Shown here piece after piece: positions 9,762 to 19,117 of a stretch of DNA of 64,000 nucleotides. The first letter of the stretch is position 1. Each line of letters begins with the position of its first letter. A program made the translations under genes and the position numbers. The notes beneath the pieces were generated by a model that had not been told where the DNA came from, ran no database searches, and saw only the letters and a program-made list of their open reading frames with translations. Origin of the DNA: Pasteurella bettyae CCUG 2042 (GTDB taxonomy: Bacteria > Pseudomonadota > Gammaproteobacteria > Enterobacterales > Pasteurellaceae); assembly GCF_000262245.1 (NCBI RefSeq), contig NZ_AJSX01000047.1:120952-184951 (forward strand), given 5' to 3'.

Positions 9762-10388
9762 ATGAAACTTGTAGAAGTTAAACATCCTCTAGTCAAACAT
9801 AAACTCGGTTTAATGCGTGCAGCTGAAGTCAGCACAAAACATTTCCGTGAGTTAGCGACAGAAGTGGGTAGTTTATTAACTTATGAAGCAACTTCTGATC
9901 TTGAAACTGAAACGGTAATTATCGAGGGTTGGAATGGGCCAGTTGAAGTTCAGCGAATTAAAGGTAAAAAGGTTACGGTGGTACCAATTTTACGTGCAGG
10001 TCTTGGTATGATGGATGGTGTGTTAGAACATATTCCGAGCGCGCGTATCAGTGTTGTGGGTATGTATCGTGATGAAGAAACTTTAGAACCTGTTCCTTAC
10101 TTCCAAAAATTAGCCAGTGATATTGAAGAACGTTTGGCTATCGTGGTTGACCCGATGTTAGCAACTGGTGGTTCAATGATTGCGACTATTGATTTATTAA
10201 AACAAAAAGGTTGTAAAAATATTAAAGTATTGGTCTTAGTGGCAGCCCCTGAAGGTCTTAAAGCATTAGAAGCAGCACACCCAGATATTGAAGTTTATAC
10301 CGCATCAATTGATAGTCATTTAAATAAAGATGGTTATATCATTCCTGGTTTAGGTGATGCTGGCGATAAGATTTTTGGTACTAAATAA
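9762..10388 (+). CDS. upp: Uracil phosphoribosyltransferase
   Basis: Salvages uracil: uracil plus PRPP gives UMP. 208 residues, the standard length. PRPP-binding loop '[13 protein letters not shown]' near residue 130 and uracil-contacting C-terminus '[15 protein letters not shown]' are intact. GGGAG precedes the ATG. It forms an operon with the uracil permease 42 bp downstream. Confidence 0.97.
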   Translation: MKLVEVKHPLVKHKLGLMRAAEVSTKHFRELATEVGSLLTYEATSDLETETVIIEGWNGPVEVQRIKGKKVTVVPILRAGLGMMDGVLEHIPSARISVVGMYRDEETLEPVPYFQKLASDIEERLAIVVDPMLATGGSMIATIDLLKQKGCKNIKVLVLVAAPEGLKALEAAHPDIEVYTASIDSHLNKDGYIIPGLGDAGDKIFGTK

Positions 10389-10430
10389 TTTATTTTTTAA
10401 AGTTAATTTAATCTGAGAGTTAAAACTTAT

Positions 10431-11675
10431 ATGAAAAATCAAACTATTACCCCTTTAGAGACCCAAAGTAAGGGAAAACAGGCTTTCGTTGGCTTACAGA
10501 TGTTATTTGTTGCTTTCGGAGCATTAGTGTTAGTGCCTCTTATTACAGGCTTAAATTCAAATACAGCGTTATTAACAGCTGGTGTTGGTACATTACTCTT
10601 TCAACTTTGTACTAAAAAACAAGTCCCTATTTTTCTCGCATCTTCTTTCGCATTTATTGCACCTATCCAATATGGTATCCAAACTTGGGGTATTGCAACT
10701 ACGATGGGCGGTCTCGCCTGTACAGGCTTTGTTTATTTTGCTTTAAGCTTATTAGTGAAATTGCGTGGTGCAGAAGCTTTACAACGATTCTTCCCTCCTG
10801 TTGTTGTGGGACCTGTGATTATTATTATCGGTATGGGATTAGCACCTGTTGCAGTGAATATGGCATTAGCTCAAGATGGTAGTTACCAATATACAGATGC
10901 TGTTTTGGTTTCTATGGCGACATTGTTAACAACATTGATTGTAGCGGTATTTGGTAAAGGAATGATGAAGTTGATTCCAATTATGTTTGGAATTCTGGTC
11001 GGCTATATCATTTGTTTATTCAAAGGGCTAATTAACTTTCAACCCGTATTGGATGCGCCTTGGTTTAGTTTACCGACTTTTACTACCCCTGAATTTCATT
11101 TAGAAGCCATTTTTTATATGCTGCCTATTGCGATTGCTCCTGCAGTAGAGCATGTGGGTGGAATTATGGCAATTAGTTCAGTGACGGGTAAAGACTTCCT
11201 GAAAAAACCTGGATTACATCGCACTTTATTAGGTGATGGTATTGCAACTTCAGCGGCTGCATTAGTCGGCGGCCCACCAAATACCACTTATGCGGAAGTT
11301 ACAGGTGCGGTTATGCTTACTCGTAATTTCAATCCTAATATCATGACGTGGGCGGCAGTATGGGCGATTGCAATTTCATTCTGCGGTAAAGTCGGAGCAT
11401 TTTTATCCACAATTCCGACCATTGTAATGGGCGGGATAATGATGTTAGTGTTTGGTTCTATTGCTGTGGTTGGCATGAGTACATTAATTCGTGGTAAAGT
11501 GGATGTGACGGAAGCTCGTAATCTTTGTATTATTTCTGTTGTCATGACCTTTGGGATTGGTAATATGTTTGTTAATGTAGGTGATGCTTCTATTAAAGGT
11601 ATCAGCCTATGCGCTTTAGTGGCAATTATTCTTAATTTGGTATTACCAAAGGCGATCAATCAAGAGATTGATTAA
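10431..11675 (+). CDS. uraA: Uracil:proton symporter (NCS2 family)
   Basis: 414-residue inner-membrane permease with the 14-segment NCS2 architecture: many hydrophobic stretches, and the substrate-site signatures 'PIAIAPAVEHVGGIMAISSVTG' and 'GGPPNTTYAEVTGAVMLTRNFNP'. It imports uracil for Upp, its operon partner. Terminator follows. Confidence 0.96.
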   Translation: MKNQTITPLETQSKGKQAFVGLQMLFVAFGALVLVPLITGLNSNTALLTAGVGTLLFQLCTKKQVPIFLASSFAFIAPIQYGIQTWGIATTMGGLACTGFVYFALSLLVKLRGAEALQRFFPPVVVGPVIIIIGMGLAPVAVNMALAQDGSYQYTDAVLVSMATLLTTLIVAVFGKGMMKLIPIMFGILVGYIICLFKGLINFQPVLDAPWFSLPTFTTPEFHLEAIFYMLPIAIAPAVEHVGGIMAISSVTGKDFLKKPGLHRTLLGDGIATSAAALVGGPPNTTYAEVTGAVMLTRNFNPNIMTWAAVWAIAISFCGKVGAFLSTIPTIVMGGIMMLVFGSIAVVGMSTLIRGKVDVTEARNLCIISVVMTFGIGNMFVNVGDASIKGISLCALVAIILNLVLPKAINQEID

Positions 11676-11688
11676 AAGGAAATAAAAT

Positions 11689-11722
11689 AAAGGGTTAAAT
11701 ATTGCGTATTTAGCCCTTTTTC
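11689..11722 (+). terminator. Terminator after uraA
   Basis: Stem AAAGGGTTAAATA (11689-11701) / TATTTAGCCCTTT (11707-11719) with one mismatch, then a T run. It separates upp-uraA from hda. Confidence 0.85.
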
Positions 11723-11760
11723 GTTTATTCTAAGCAAGTTTTATTTTTATTTAGCAAGCT

Positions 11761-12459
11761 ATGTTTACTGGACAATTACCTTTACCTATTCATCAAATTG
11801 ATGATGAGACTTTAGATAACTTCTTTGTAGGTCATAATGAACTTTTAATGGATTCGTTATCTAAAAATTTTGATTCAGTAAAGCAACAATTCTTTTATAT
11901 TTGGGGCGTTGAAGGCAGTGGAAAAAGCCATTTGCTGAAAGCGGTTTCCAACCATTTCTTATTACAACAAGGCTCAGCTATTTATGTGCCTTTGAGTAAG
12001 TCTCAATATTTTTCTCCTGCAGTGTTAGAAAATTTGGAGAACCAACATGTCGTTTGTTTAGATGATTTACAAGCTGTTGTAGGCAATGAAGAATGGGAAT
12101 TAGCGATTTTTGATCTTTTTAATCGAATTAAAGAAACGGGTAAATCTTTGCTATTAATTAGCGCTAATCAGTCTCCTACATCACTTGCGATTAAATTACC
12201 TGATTTAGCTTCTCGTTTAACTTGGGGTGAAATTTATCAATTAAAGATGTTTAGCGATGAAGAAAAGAGAGAGATGCTTCAACGTAATGCTCGTGAGCGT
12301 GGTATTGAATTGCCTGAAGAAACAGCTAATTTTCTTTTAAAACGTCTTGATCGTGATATGCACACTTTATTTGATGCTTTAGCCAAATTAGATAAGGCGT
12401 CTTTACAAGCCCAACGTAAGTTGACAATTCCTTTTGTGAAAGAAACATTGGGCTTGTAA
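11761..12459 (+). CDS. hda: DnaA inactivator Hda (regulatory inactivation of DnaA)
   Basis: 232-residue AAA+ DnaA paralogue that, with the DNA-loaded beta clamp, stimulates hydrolysis of DnaA-bound ATP after initiation. The N-terminal clamp-binding motif reads QLPLPI (residues 5-10). Walker A 'GVEGSGKSHLLK' (49-60), Walker B 'VVCLDDLQ', and sensor-2 region near 'LPDLASRLTWG' follow. No strong ribosome site is seen before the ATG, but the N-terminus aligns with the known family start. Placement next to upp-uraA is as in E. coli. Confidence 0.94.
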   Translation: MFTGQLPLPIHQIDDETLDNFFVGHNELLMDSLSKNFDSVKQQFFYIWGVEGSGKSHLLKAVSNHFLLQQGSAIYVPLSKSQYFSPAVLENLENQHVVCLDDLQAVVGNEEWELAIFDLFNRIKETGKSLLLISANQSPTSLAIKLPDLASRLTWGEIYQLKMFSDEEKREMLQRNARERGIELPEETANFLLKRLDRDMHTLFDALAKLDKASLQAQRKLTIPFVKETLGL

Positions 12460-12499
12460 TTGAAGGGGAAAATTTTCCAAAATTGGACCGCACTTTGAT

Positions 12500-12526
12500 C
12501 AAAAAGGTGGACTAACAAGCCCACCA
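12500..12526 (-). terminator. Terminator of rdgC
   Basis: On the minus strand, GGTGG (12525-12521) and CCACC (12510-12506) flank a ten-base loop and are followed by five T residues. It lies about 20 bp beyond the rdgC stop. A reverse uptake core (12487-12495) is adjacent. Confidence 0.65.
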
Positions 12527-12544
12527 TATAAAATCACCCTCAGT

Positions 12545-13453
12545 TTATAAACGTTGTTTCTCACCACCAAAATCATCAATTAGATTCGCAGTTAATTTTG
12601 CCAACTCTCCCGTCATCAGAAGGAAATCAGCATCAAAACGTTGTGCAAAATCTTCTTTTAGAATGTCATCATTTTTTTCTCGGATCATATCAGCGAATTT
12701 TAAACGCTTCAAAGTTGCATCATTGTTCAGCACAAAGCTAAGATGTTCTTCCCATTCAAGAGCAAGTTTAGTCACAAATTTTCCAGCTTGTAAGTGACTG
12801 ATAATTTCATCACTATCTAAGGCCTGGTTTTTACAACGAATAATACCTTTATCATCACTCGCTTTAAGTTCTGCTTCTTCTAATGGCATCAACCATTGCG
12901 GAACCTCTTCTTTCACAATCCAATCTGTCATTATTACAGCAGGTTCATTTGCAAAAGCTAATGGCACTACAGGTAATGAACCAAGAGATTTACGTAATAA
13001 TGCCAACACATCTTCCGCACGCTTACTGGAAGCTGTATCCACATAAACTAAGTTGGTTTCAGTATTGATCCAAATCGCGGTTTGTTGATTTTTGCTGAAT
13101 GCTCGGGGTAATAGCACAGAAACCACATCGTCTTTTAATGACTGTTTTTCAGTTTTTTTCAATTTGCGGTTTTCTTTTTCTTCCAATTCGTTAATTCGGT
13201 TGTCTAATTCACGTTTTACCACATGGCTTGGAATGATTTTTTCTTCTTTATGTGCCACTAAAAGAATCTGTTTATTCACTGAAAAATGCAATAATTCAGA
13301 GCCACGTAATGGATTAGTCCAACCAAATTTACTCGTATCTGATTGACCACAAGGGTGATATTCACATTGAGCTAAATTTTGTTGTAGTTGATCTTCTGAC
13401 CAATCTAGATCTTTTGTTAAACGATAAATCATCGCATTTTTAAACCAGTACAT
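12545..13453 (-). CDS. rdgC: Recombination-associated protein RdgC
   Basis: 302-residue nucleoid-associated protein that forms a ring around DNA and restrains RecA. N-terminus 'MYWFKNAMIYRLTKDLDW' and internal 'PCGQSDTSKFGWTNPL' are characteristic. No catalytic residues are expected. Divergent from proC, with an uptake sequence (core 13540-13548) in the shared promoter region. Confidence 0.95.
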   Translation of the reverse strand: MYWFKNAMIYRLTKDLDWSEDQLQQNLAQCEYHPCGQSDTSKFGWTNPLRGSELLHFSVNKQILLVAHKEEKIIPSHVVKRELDNRINELEEKENRKLKKTEKQSLKDDVVSVLLPRAFSKNQQTAIWINTETNLVYVDTASSKRAEDVLALLRKSLGSLPVVPLAFANEPAVIMTDWIVKEEVPQWLMPLEEAELKASDDKGIIRCKNQALDSDEIISHLQAGKFVTKLALEWEEHLSFVLNNDATLKRLKFADMIREKNDDILKEDFAQRFDADFLLMTGELAKLTANLIDDFGGEKQRL

Positions 13454-13582
13454 TTTGTCCTTAACCTTTATATTGTTTGTAGGGTAGAATAAGCGACATT
13501 TTACAGGGATTTATATAAATCGCTTACTTTTTTTCATAAAAGTGCGGTCTTATTTTCAAAAATTTTACTTAAGGTGAAGCTT

Positions 13583-14398
13583 ATGCAACAGAAAATAATA
13601 GCATTTATTGGTGGTGGAAATATGGCTCAGGCGATAGTTTTCGGTCTGTTGAATAAAGGTTATCCTGCAAATAAATTAATTGTCTGTGATCGTAATGCAC
13701 ATAAACGTGAATTATTTGCAGAGAAAAATGTGTGCGTAGATTTATCTAATTTAGCAGCGGTAGAGAAAGCAGACGTCATTGTATTGGCTGTAAAACCGCA
13801 AGCAATGGCGGAAACCTGTAGAGCATTAAGTGCGGTAGATTTTAGCAAAAAATTAGTGATTTCCATTGCGGCAGGTATTTCTATTGCACGTATTAGTTCA
13901 CTTTTACCCACGGCTCAAAGCATTGTTAGAGTCATGCCAAATACGCCCGCTTTAGTGTCTGAAGGCATGGCTGGATTATATGGAAAATCCACATTGAGCG
14001 AGGAATATCGTCAATTTGCAGAAGATTTATTGAATGCGGTCGGTGAAACCTACTGGGCGGCTAATGAAGAGGAAATGCACGTGGTTACTGCGGCTTCAGG
14101 CTCAAGCCCTGCTTATTTCTTCCTGTTTATGGAAATGATGCAAAAAGCTTTATTAGAGATGGATATTTCTGCTGAAAATGCTCGCACTTTAGTTCAACAG
14201 TCCGCATTAGGTGCCGCAAAAATGGTGGTGAATAACCCACAGCTAGAGCTTTCGACTTTACGTGAAAATGTGACCTCAAAAGGTGGTACAACAGCTGCTG
14301 CATTAGCTGTATTTAATCAACAACAACTTGAGCAGACAGTTAAACAAGCGATGCAGGCTTGTGTTGCTCGTTCTAAAGAAATGGAAAAATTATTTTAA
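13583..14398 (+). CDS. proC: Pyrroline-5-carboxylate reductase
   Basis: Last step of proline synthesis, NADPH-dependent. Rossmann motif 'FIGGGNMAQAI' at residues 7-17, 'VRVMPNTPALVSEG', and the C-terminal family signature 'LRENVTSKGGTTAAAL'. ATG 13583 follows AAGGTG (13571-13576), giving 271 residues; the GTG at 13574 overlaps that ribosome site and is less likely. An uptake core (13828-13836) lies inside. The stop overlaps the next ATG. Confidence 0.95.
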   Translation: MQQKIIAFIGGGNMAQAIVFGLLNKGYPANKLIVCDRNAHKRELFAEKNVCVDLSNLAAVEKADVIVLAVKPQAMAETCRALSAVDFSKKLVISIAAGISIARISSLLPTAQSIVRVMPNTPALVSEGMAGLYGKSTLSEEYRQFAEDLLNAVGETYWAANEEEMHVVTAASGSSPAYFFLFMEMMQKALLEMDISAENARTLVQQSALGAAKMVVNNPQLELSTLRENVTSKGGTTAAALAVFNQQQLEQTVKQAMQACVARSKEMEKLF

Positions 14399-15558
14399 TG
14401 ACTGTTCGTCCTTTTACTTGGCTAGCGTTGAGCTACTTTGGCTATTATGTGGCTTATGGCGTTACTGTTCCTTTTTTACCTGTATGGTTGAAATCTCAAT
14501 CTTATGGCGAAGAATTAATTGGTACGGTGATTGCCTCTTCTTATTTATTTCGTTTTATTGGAGGAATTTATTTTCCAAGTTTAGTTAAACGAGTTTCACA
14601 GATTTTACCAAGCTTGCGATTACTTGCTTGGGCGACTGTGCTGATGACGTTAATCATCGCCTTTGTGGCAGAAAGTTTTTGGATGATTTTTATTGCAATT
14701 GGCTTATTTAGCATGATTAATTCAGCGGGAATGCCTTTAACTGATTCCATGGCTACCACTTGGCAAAGTCAGGTAAAATTAGATTATGGACGGGCAAGAT
14801 TAATTGGTTCATTGGCTTTTGTTATTGGTGTAACGGTTTTTGGTCATTTGATTGGTGCTATTGGTGAGCAATATATTATTTGGATATTAGTTGGGTTATT
14901 TACTTTATATAGTATTGTTCAGCTAGTGTCTCCTGAACCTAAACCTCAAGATGAAAAGAAAGTCGAGGCAAAAAGTGCGGTAGGTTTTTTAGAATTATTA
15001 AATAATAAAACGCATCTTAGATTAATGATCAGTGCAATGCTTATTCAAGGCTCTCATGCTGCCTATTATGTATATAGTATGATTTATTGGGCAAGTGCAG
15101 GCATTCCTGTTGAAACCACCAGTTTATTATGGGGATTAAGTGTTGCTTCAGAAATTCTGTTATTTTTCTTTTCAGGTAAGTTATTTAAACATTGGTCAAT
15201 CTCCAGTATTTTCTATTTAGCAGCGATAGCTGTAGTCATTCGTTGGGGATTATTTAGCTATGTTGAGGATATTTGGAGTATGGCGATTCTGCAATGTTTG
15301 CATAGTATTACCTTTGCAGCCATGCATTATGCTATGGTGCGTTATATTGCTATGCAACCTCGTCATACCATGGTAAGGCTACAATCCCTTTATAGCGGGT
15401 TAGCCACTAATGCTGCGGTAGCATTATTTACCTTACTTTCAGGATTAATTTATCCGATTTCAACCCATTGGGTATTTTTATTAATGATGTTATGTGGAGT
15501 TTTTGCGTTATTTGTGATCCCCCGCACTGTAAAAACACATTTGACTTGCTATAATTAA
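14398..15558 (+). CDS. MFS transporter, HcaT-like (substrate unknown)
   Basis: 386 residues with twelve hydrophobic segments in two halves separated by a charged loop near residues 180-200 ('PEPKPQDEKKVEAKSAV'). The N-terminal 'LSYFGYYVAYGVTVPFLPVWL' resembles the nucleoside/phenylpropionate transporter branch (HcaT, MFS_1_like). The start overlaps the proC stop (TAATG), so it is co-translated with proC, but no functional link to proline is evident. An uptake core (14973-14981) encodes part of the central loop. Confidence 0.8.
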   Translation: MTVRPFTWLALSYFGYYVAYGVTVPFLPVWLKSQSYGEELIGTVIASSYLFRFIGGIYFPSLVKRVSQILPSLRLLAWATVLMTLIIAFVAESFWMIFIAIGLFSMINSAGMPLTDSMATTWQSQVKLDYGRARLIGSLAFVIGVTVFGHLIGAIGEQYIIWILVGLFTLYSIVQLVSPEPKPQDEKKVEAKSAVGFLELLNNKTHLRLMISAMLIQGSHAAYYVYSMIYWASAGIPVETTSLLWGLSVASEILLFFFSGKLFKHWSISSIFYLAAIAVVIRWGLFSYVEDIWSMAILQCLHSITFAAMHYAMVRYIAMQPRHTMVRLQSLYSGLATNAAVALFTLLSGLIYPISTHWVFLLMMLCGVFALFVIPRTVKTHLTCYN

Positions 15559-15621
15559 CTTCTGTTGAATTGGTTTCATCAGTCTATGGAATTTTTCATT
15601 ACTCACATTAAGGGAATAATT

Positions 15622-16353
15622 ATGTCTTTATTTAAAGTCAGTTTAATTGGTTTATCTGTTGCCGCAATGGCATTTTCAGTTTCAGCAAAAGGACCTAAAG
15701 TAGATTATACTCATCCTGGTATTACAGCGATTGATCATAAGCACGAAGCGGATGTCAAATGGATTTCTGTAGATGAGATTCGTGAACAATTAAAAGGTCA
15801 AAAACCGATTACCGTAAGTTTTGATATTGATGATACTGTTTTAGTATCTTCACAATGCTTTTACTACGGTAAAAACACATTTTCACCTGATAGCTATGAT
15901 TATTTAAAGAATCAAGCCTATTGGAATTTTGTAGCAGATGGTTGCGATAAATATTCTATTCCAAAAGAATCAGCGAAGAAGTTAATTGAAATGCATCAAG
16001 AGCGAGGTGACCAAGTTATCTTTATTACGGGGCGTACTCCTCATGCTGATCAAGATTTAACACAAATTGATCAATTAGGTCGTATTCTTGAAAAAACATT
16101 CAAAGTAAAAAATATGAAACCTATCAACTATACTTTTGATACTCCGAAAGATCCGTATAAATACGATAAAACCAAATTTATTGTTGAGAATAAAGTGAGC
16201 ATTCACTATGGCGATAGCAATGATGATGTGTTGGCTGCCCGTGAAGCTGGGGTTCGAGGTATTCGAGTGATTCGCTCTGCGGTGAGTACTAACCGTCCAT
16301 TGCCTGTTAACGGTGGCTATGGTGAAGAAGTTTTAGTTGATTCATCTTACTAA
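15622..16353 (+). CDS. aphA: Class B acid phosphatase, periplasmic
   Basis: From ATG 15622 (AGGGA upstream) the protein is 243 residues with a Sec signal peptide (about 1-22, ending VSA). The class B HAD signature 'FDIDDTV' (67-73) contains the nucleophile Asp, with 'FITGRTP' and '[21 protein letters not shown]' as motifs II and IV. It releases phosphate from nucleotides and sugar phosphates in the periplasm. In Haemophilus such phosphatases help use external NMN/nucleosides. The frame is open upstream, but an earlier start would spoil the signal peptide. Confidence 0.93.
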   Translation: MSLFKVSLIGLSVAAMAFSVSAKGPKVDYTHPGITAIDHKHEADVKWISVDEIREQLKGQKPITVSFDIDDTVLVSSQCFYYGKNTFSPDSYDYLKNQAYWNFVADGCDKYSIPKESAKKLIEMHQERGDQVIFITGRTPHADQDLTQIDQLGRILEKTFKVKNMKPINYTFDTPKDPYKYDKTKFIVENKVSIHYGDSNDDVLAAREAGVRGIRVIRSAVSTNRPLPVNGGYGEEVLVDSSY

Positions 16354-16361
16354 AAATTAAA

Positions 16362-16392
16362 AAGGCGGATTATAAAAAATCCGCCTTTTCAT
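16362..16392. terminator. Bidirectional terminator between aphA and alaA
   Basis: Perfect stem AAGGCGGATT (16362-16371) / AATCCGCCTT (16378-16387), with T-rich tails on both strands. Confidence 0.88.
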
Positions 16393-16400
16393 TTTGATGA

Positions 16401-17615
16401 TTACTGATGATAGTTTTCTAAGAAACGAGCAAATCGAGTTAATGCATCTTCCAATTGATTGACATAAGGTAATGTCACAATACGGAAGTGATCTGGTTCT
16501 GACCAGTTAAAGGCTCTTCCATGTACTAATAACACTTTTTCTTGTGCTAATAAATCAAGCACCAGTTTTTCATCGTCATAAATATTAAATTTCTTAATAT
16601 CAAGTTTCGGGAACATATAAAGTGCTCCCATTGGTTTCACGCAACTCACACCTGGAATATTATTAATTAATTCAAAGGCTTTATTGCGTTGTTCTAATAA
16701 ACGACCACCTGGTAAAATTAATTCATTAATGCTTTGATAGCCGCCTAATGCCGTTTGAATGGCGTGTTGCATTGGTACATTCGCACATAAACGCATTGAG
16801 GCAATCATATCTAGACCTTCAATATAACCTTTTGCTTTTTCTTTTGGTCCATTAAGAATCATCCAGCCTTGGCGGAAACCACATACTCGATAGGCTTTGG
16901 ATAAGCCATTCAAAGTAATCGTTAATAAATCAGGTGCAAGGGCTGCAATATGGTGATGAACCGCACCATCATATAGAATCTTATCGTAAATTTCATCGGC
17001 AAAAATTAACAGCTTATTTTGACGTGCAATTTCAGCAATCTCTAACAATAATTCTTTACTATATACCGCACCTGTTGGGTTGTTAGGATTGATAATCACA
17101 ATGGCTTTGGTTCGAGATGTCACTTTACTTTTTATATCTTCTATATCAGGAAACCAATCTTGTTGTTCATCACAAATATAATGTACTGCTTTTCCTCCAG
17201 ATAAGGTCACTGCGGCAGTCCAAAGAGGATAATCTGGTGCGGGAACAAGAACTTCATCGTTATCATTTAACAGCGCTTGCATTGACATAGTAATTAATTC
17301 TGAAGCACCGTTACCGATATAAACATCATTTACAGTGGAATCAATAATCCCTTTAGATTGGTAATATTGCACAATCGCCTTACGAGCAGAATATAACCCT
17401 TTTGACTCACAATAACCTTGTGCGGTGGGCAAATTGCGAATGACATCAATCAGAATTTCATCAGGAGCATCAAAACCGAAAGGGGCGGGATTGCCAATAT
17501 TTAATTTAAGAATTTTGTAGCCTTCTTCTTCAAGTTTTATGGCGGCTTTGTGTACTGGTCCACGAATATCATAGCATACGTGTTCTAATTTATTGGATTT
17601 AGGGAAGATTTCCAT
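16401..17615 (-). CDS. alaA: Alanine-synthesising glutamate-pyruvate aminotransferase
   Basis: 404-residue fold-type I PLP aminotransferase. 'NPNNPTGAVYSKE', 'FADEIYDKILYDG' and the PLP lysine in 'LNGLSKAYRVCGFRQGW' are present. N-terminus 'MEIFPKSNKLEHVCYDIRGPV' matches the E. coli AlaA (YfbQ) branch rather than generic aspartate aminotransferases. Divergent from menF. Confidence 0.9.
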   Translation of the reverse strand: MEIFPKSNKLEHVCYDIRGPVHKAAIKLEEEGYKILKLNIGNPAPFGFDAPDEILIDVIRNLPTAQGYCESKGLYSARKAIVQYYQSKGIIDSTVNDVYIGNGASELITMSMQALLNDNDEVLVPAPDYPLWTAAVTLSGGKAVHYICDEQQDWFPDIEDIKSKVTSRTKAIVIINPNNPTGAVYSKELLLEIAEIARQNKLLIFADEIYDKILYDGAVHHHIAALAPDLLTITLNGLSKAYRVCGFRQGWMILNGPKEKAKGYIEGLDMIASMRLCANVPMQHAIQTALGGYQSINELILPGGRLLEQRNKAFELINNIPGVSCVKPMGALYMFPKLDIKKFNIYDDEKLVLDLLAQEKVLLVHGRAFNWSEPDHFRIVTLPYVNQLEDALTRFARFLENYHQ

Positions 17616-17810
17616 ATAGCGACCTTTATATATTGCGTTGTATTGACTGAGATTAAATCAATTTACGCTTATTTTATGAAGAATAAAAGATTTACTAAAA
17701 AATTTTTTCAAATTGCGGTAAAATACAAAATTTGATTAACCTTTTTCTTCTACAGAAAAAGACAAAACTTATTCAGTTTAGCTTGATTTATAACCAATAT
17801 ATTTTACCAA

Positions 17811-19115
17811 ATGGATAGTTTGCACTCATTACAACAGCAGTTAATGCAGCAAATTGATGCGCATCAACCTTTAGATCTTAAGCAGGATGTCGTCGTTTTT
17901 ACTGCCCAAGTTAAGGCTGAATTAAATCTCTTAGCATGGTTAAAAGCACAATCAGATTATCCACAGTTTTATTTAAATTCTCGAGTTGATTCACTTTCTG
18001 ATAATCAACATTGTCTTGCCGCGGTAGGTAAAGTGCGGTCATTTTCTGATATAAATTCTGCTCAGGCATTTATTCACAATCACGCTCTTATCCTTGTTGG
18101 TGGCATCACTTTCAATGGGCAAAGTGATTTCTATGTACCTCGTATTTTATTGCAACAAAAAGATCATCAACTGATTGCGAGTTTATGTATTGATAATCGT
18201 CTAAACTGGCATAATGAAAAACAAAGTGCGGTAAAATGCTTAGAAATTTTTGCTAAAAATACCGCACTTTTACCCCTTCGCCAATCTGTGAAATTGGTTA
18301 GTCAGCGAGCTAATCAACAACAATGGTGTGAATGGGTTGAACAGGCACTGGCTGAAATTCAGAAAGGTACCTTTAATAAAGCTGTATTAGCTAATGAAAG
18401 CCTATTTGAAAGTGAAGATGTGATTGATGCTATTGATTTATTAGCAGAAAGTGAATCGAAAAATACAGGCTGTTACCATTTCTTATTCGCTGAACAAGCC
18501 AATTCAGTATTTATTGGTTCATCACCAGAGCGTTTATATTTACGTGATGGGTGCGATTTAAAAACTGAGGCTTTAGCGGGAACTGCCAGTATGACTGAAA
18601 ATGCTGAACAGAATCAGAAATTTGGCGAATGGTTATTAAACGATAAGAAAAATGAATATGAAAATCGCCTCGTGGTAGATGATATTTGTGGTAATATTCA
18701 GGCATTCACAACACAAATTGAAGTACAACCTATTGAATTAAAACGTCTTCGTGTGGTACAACATCTACGTAGAAAAATTTTTGCAAAATTAACCGCACTT
18801 AATGGAGATGAAGTTTGTTTAAAAGCAATCCATCCTACTGCGGCAGTGGCTGGTTTGCCAAAGCAAGCTGCATTGGCATTTTTAAAACAAATAGAAATTT
18901 TTGATCGTAGTTGGTATGCTGGCACATTAGGTTTTATGAGCCAGGTGAAATCAGAATTTTGTGTGACGTTACGTTCTGCATTTGTTGAACAAAATCGAAT
19001 TCGTATTTTTGCAGGCGCAGGGATTGTCGCCGGATCTATCCCGTTATTAGAATGGCAAGAAATTGAAAGAAAAGCATCAGGGTTATTATCTTTATTACAG
19101 AGCAGTGGAGAATAA
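17811..19115 (+). CDS. menF: Isochorismate synthase, menaquinone pathway
   Basis: 434 residues. The C-terminal chorismate-binding domain (about 165-430) shows 'KGTFNKAVLANES', 'FIGSSPERLYLR', 'TEALAGTASM', 'KNEYENRLVVDDI' (catalytic Glu region), 'HPTAAVAGLPKQAAL' and 'IFAGAGIVAGSIPLLEWQE'. It converts chorismate to isochorismate. Linkage to menD two bases downstream assigns it to menaquinone rather than siderophore synthesis. It carries four uptake cores (18031, 18224, 18261, 18792), an unusually high density. Confidence 0.94.
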   Translation: MDSLHSLQQQLMQQIDAHQPLDLKQDVVVFTAQVKAELNLLAWLKAQSDYPQFYLNSRVDSLSDNQHCLAAVGKVRSFSDINSAQAFIHNHALILVGGITFNGQSDFYVPRILLQQKDHQLIASLCIDNRLNWHNEKQSAVKCLEIFAKNTALLPLRQSVKLVSQRANQQQWCEWVEQALAEIQKGTFNKAVLANESLFESEDVIDAIDLLAESESKNTGCYHFLFAEQANSVFIGSSPERLYLRDGCDLKTEALAGTASMTENAEQNQKFGEWLLNDKKNEYENRLVVDDICGNIQAFTTQIEVQPIELKRLRVVQHLRRKIFAKLTALNGDEVCLKAIHPTAAVAGLPKQAALAFLKQIEIFDRSWYAGTLGFMSQVKSEFCVTLRSAFVEQNRIRIFAGAGIVAGSIPLLEWQEIERKASGLLSLLQSSGE

Positions 19116-19117
19116 AT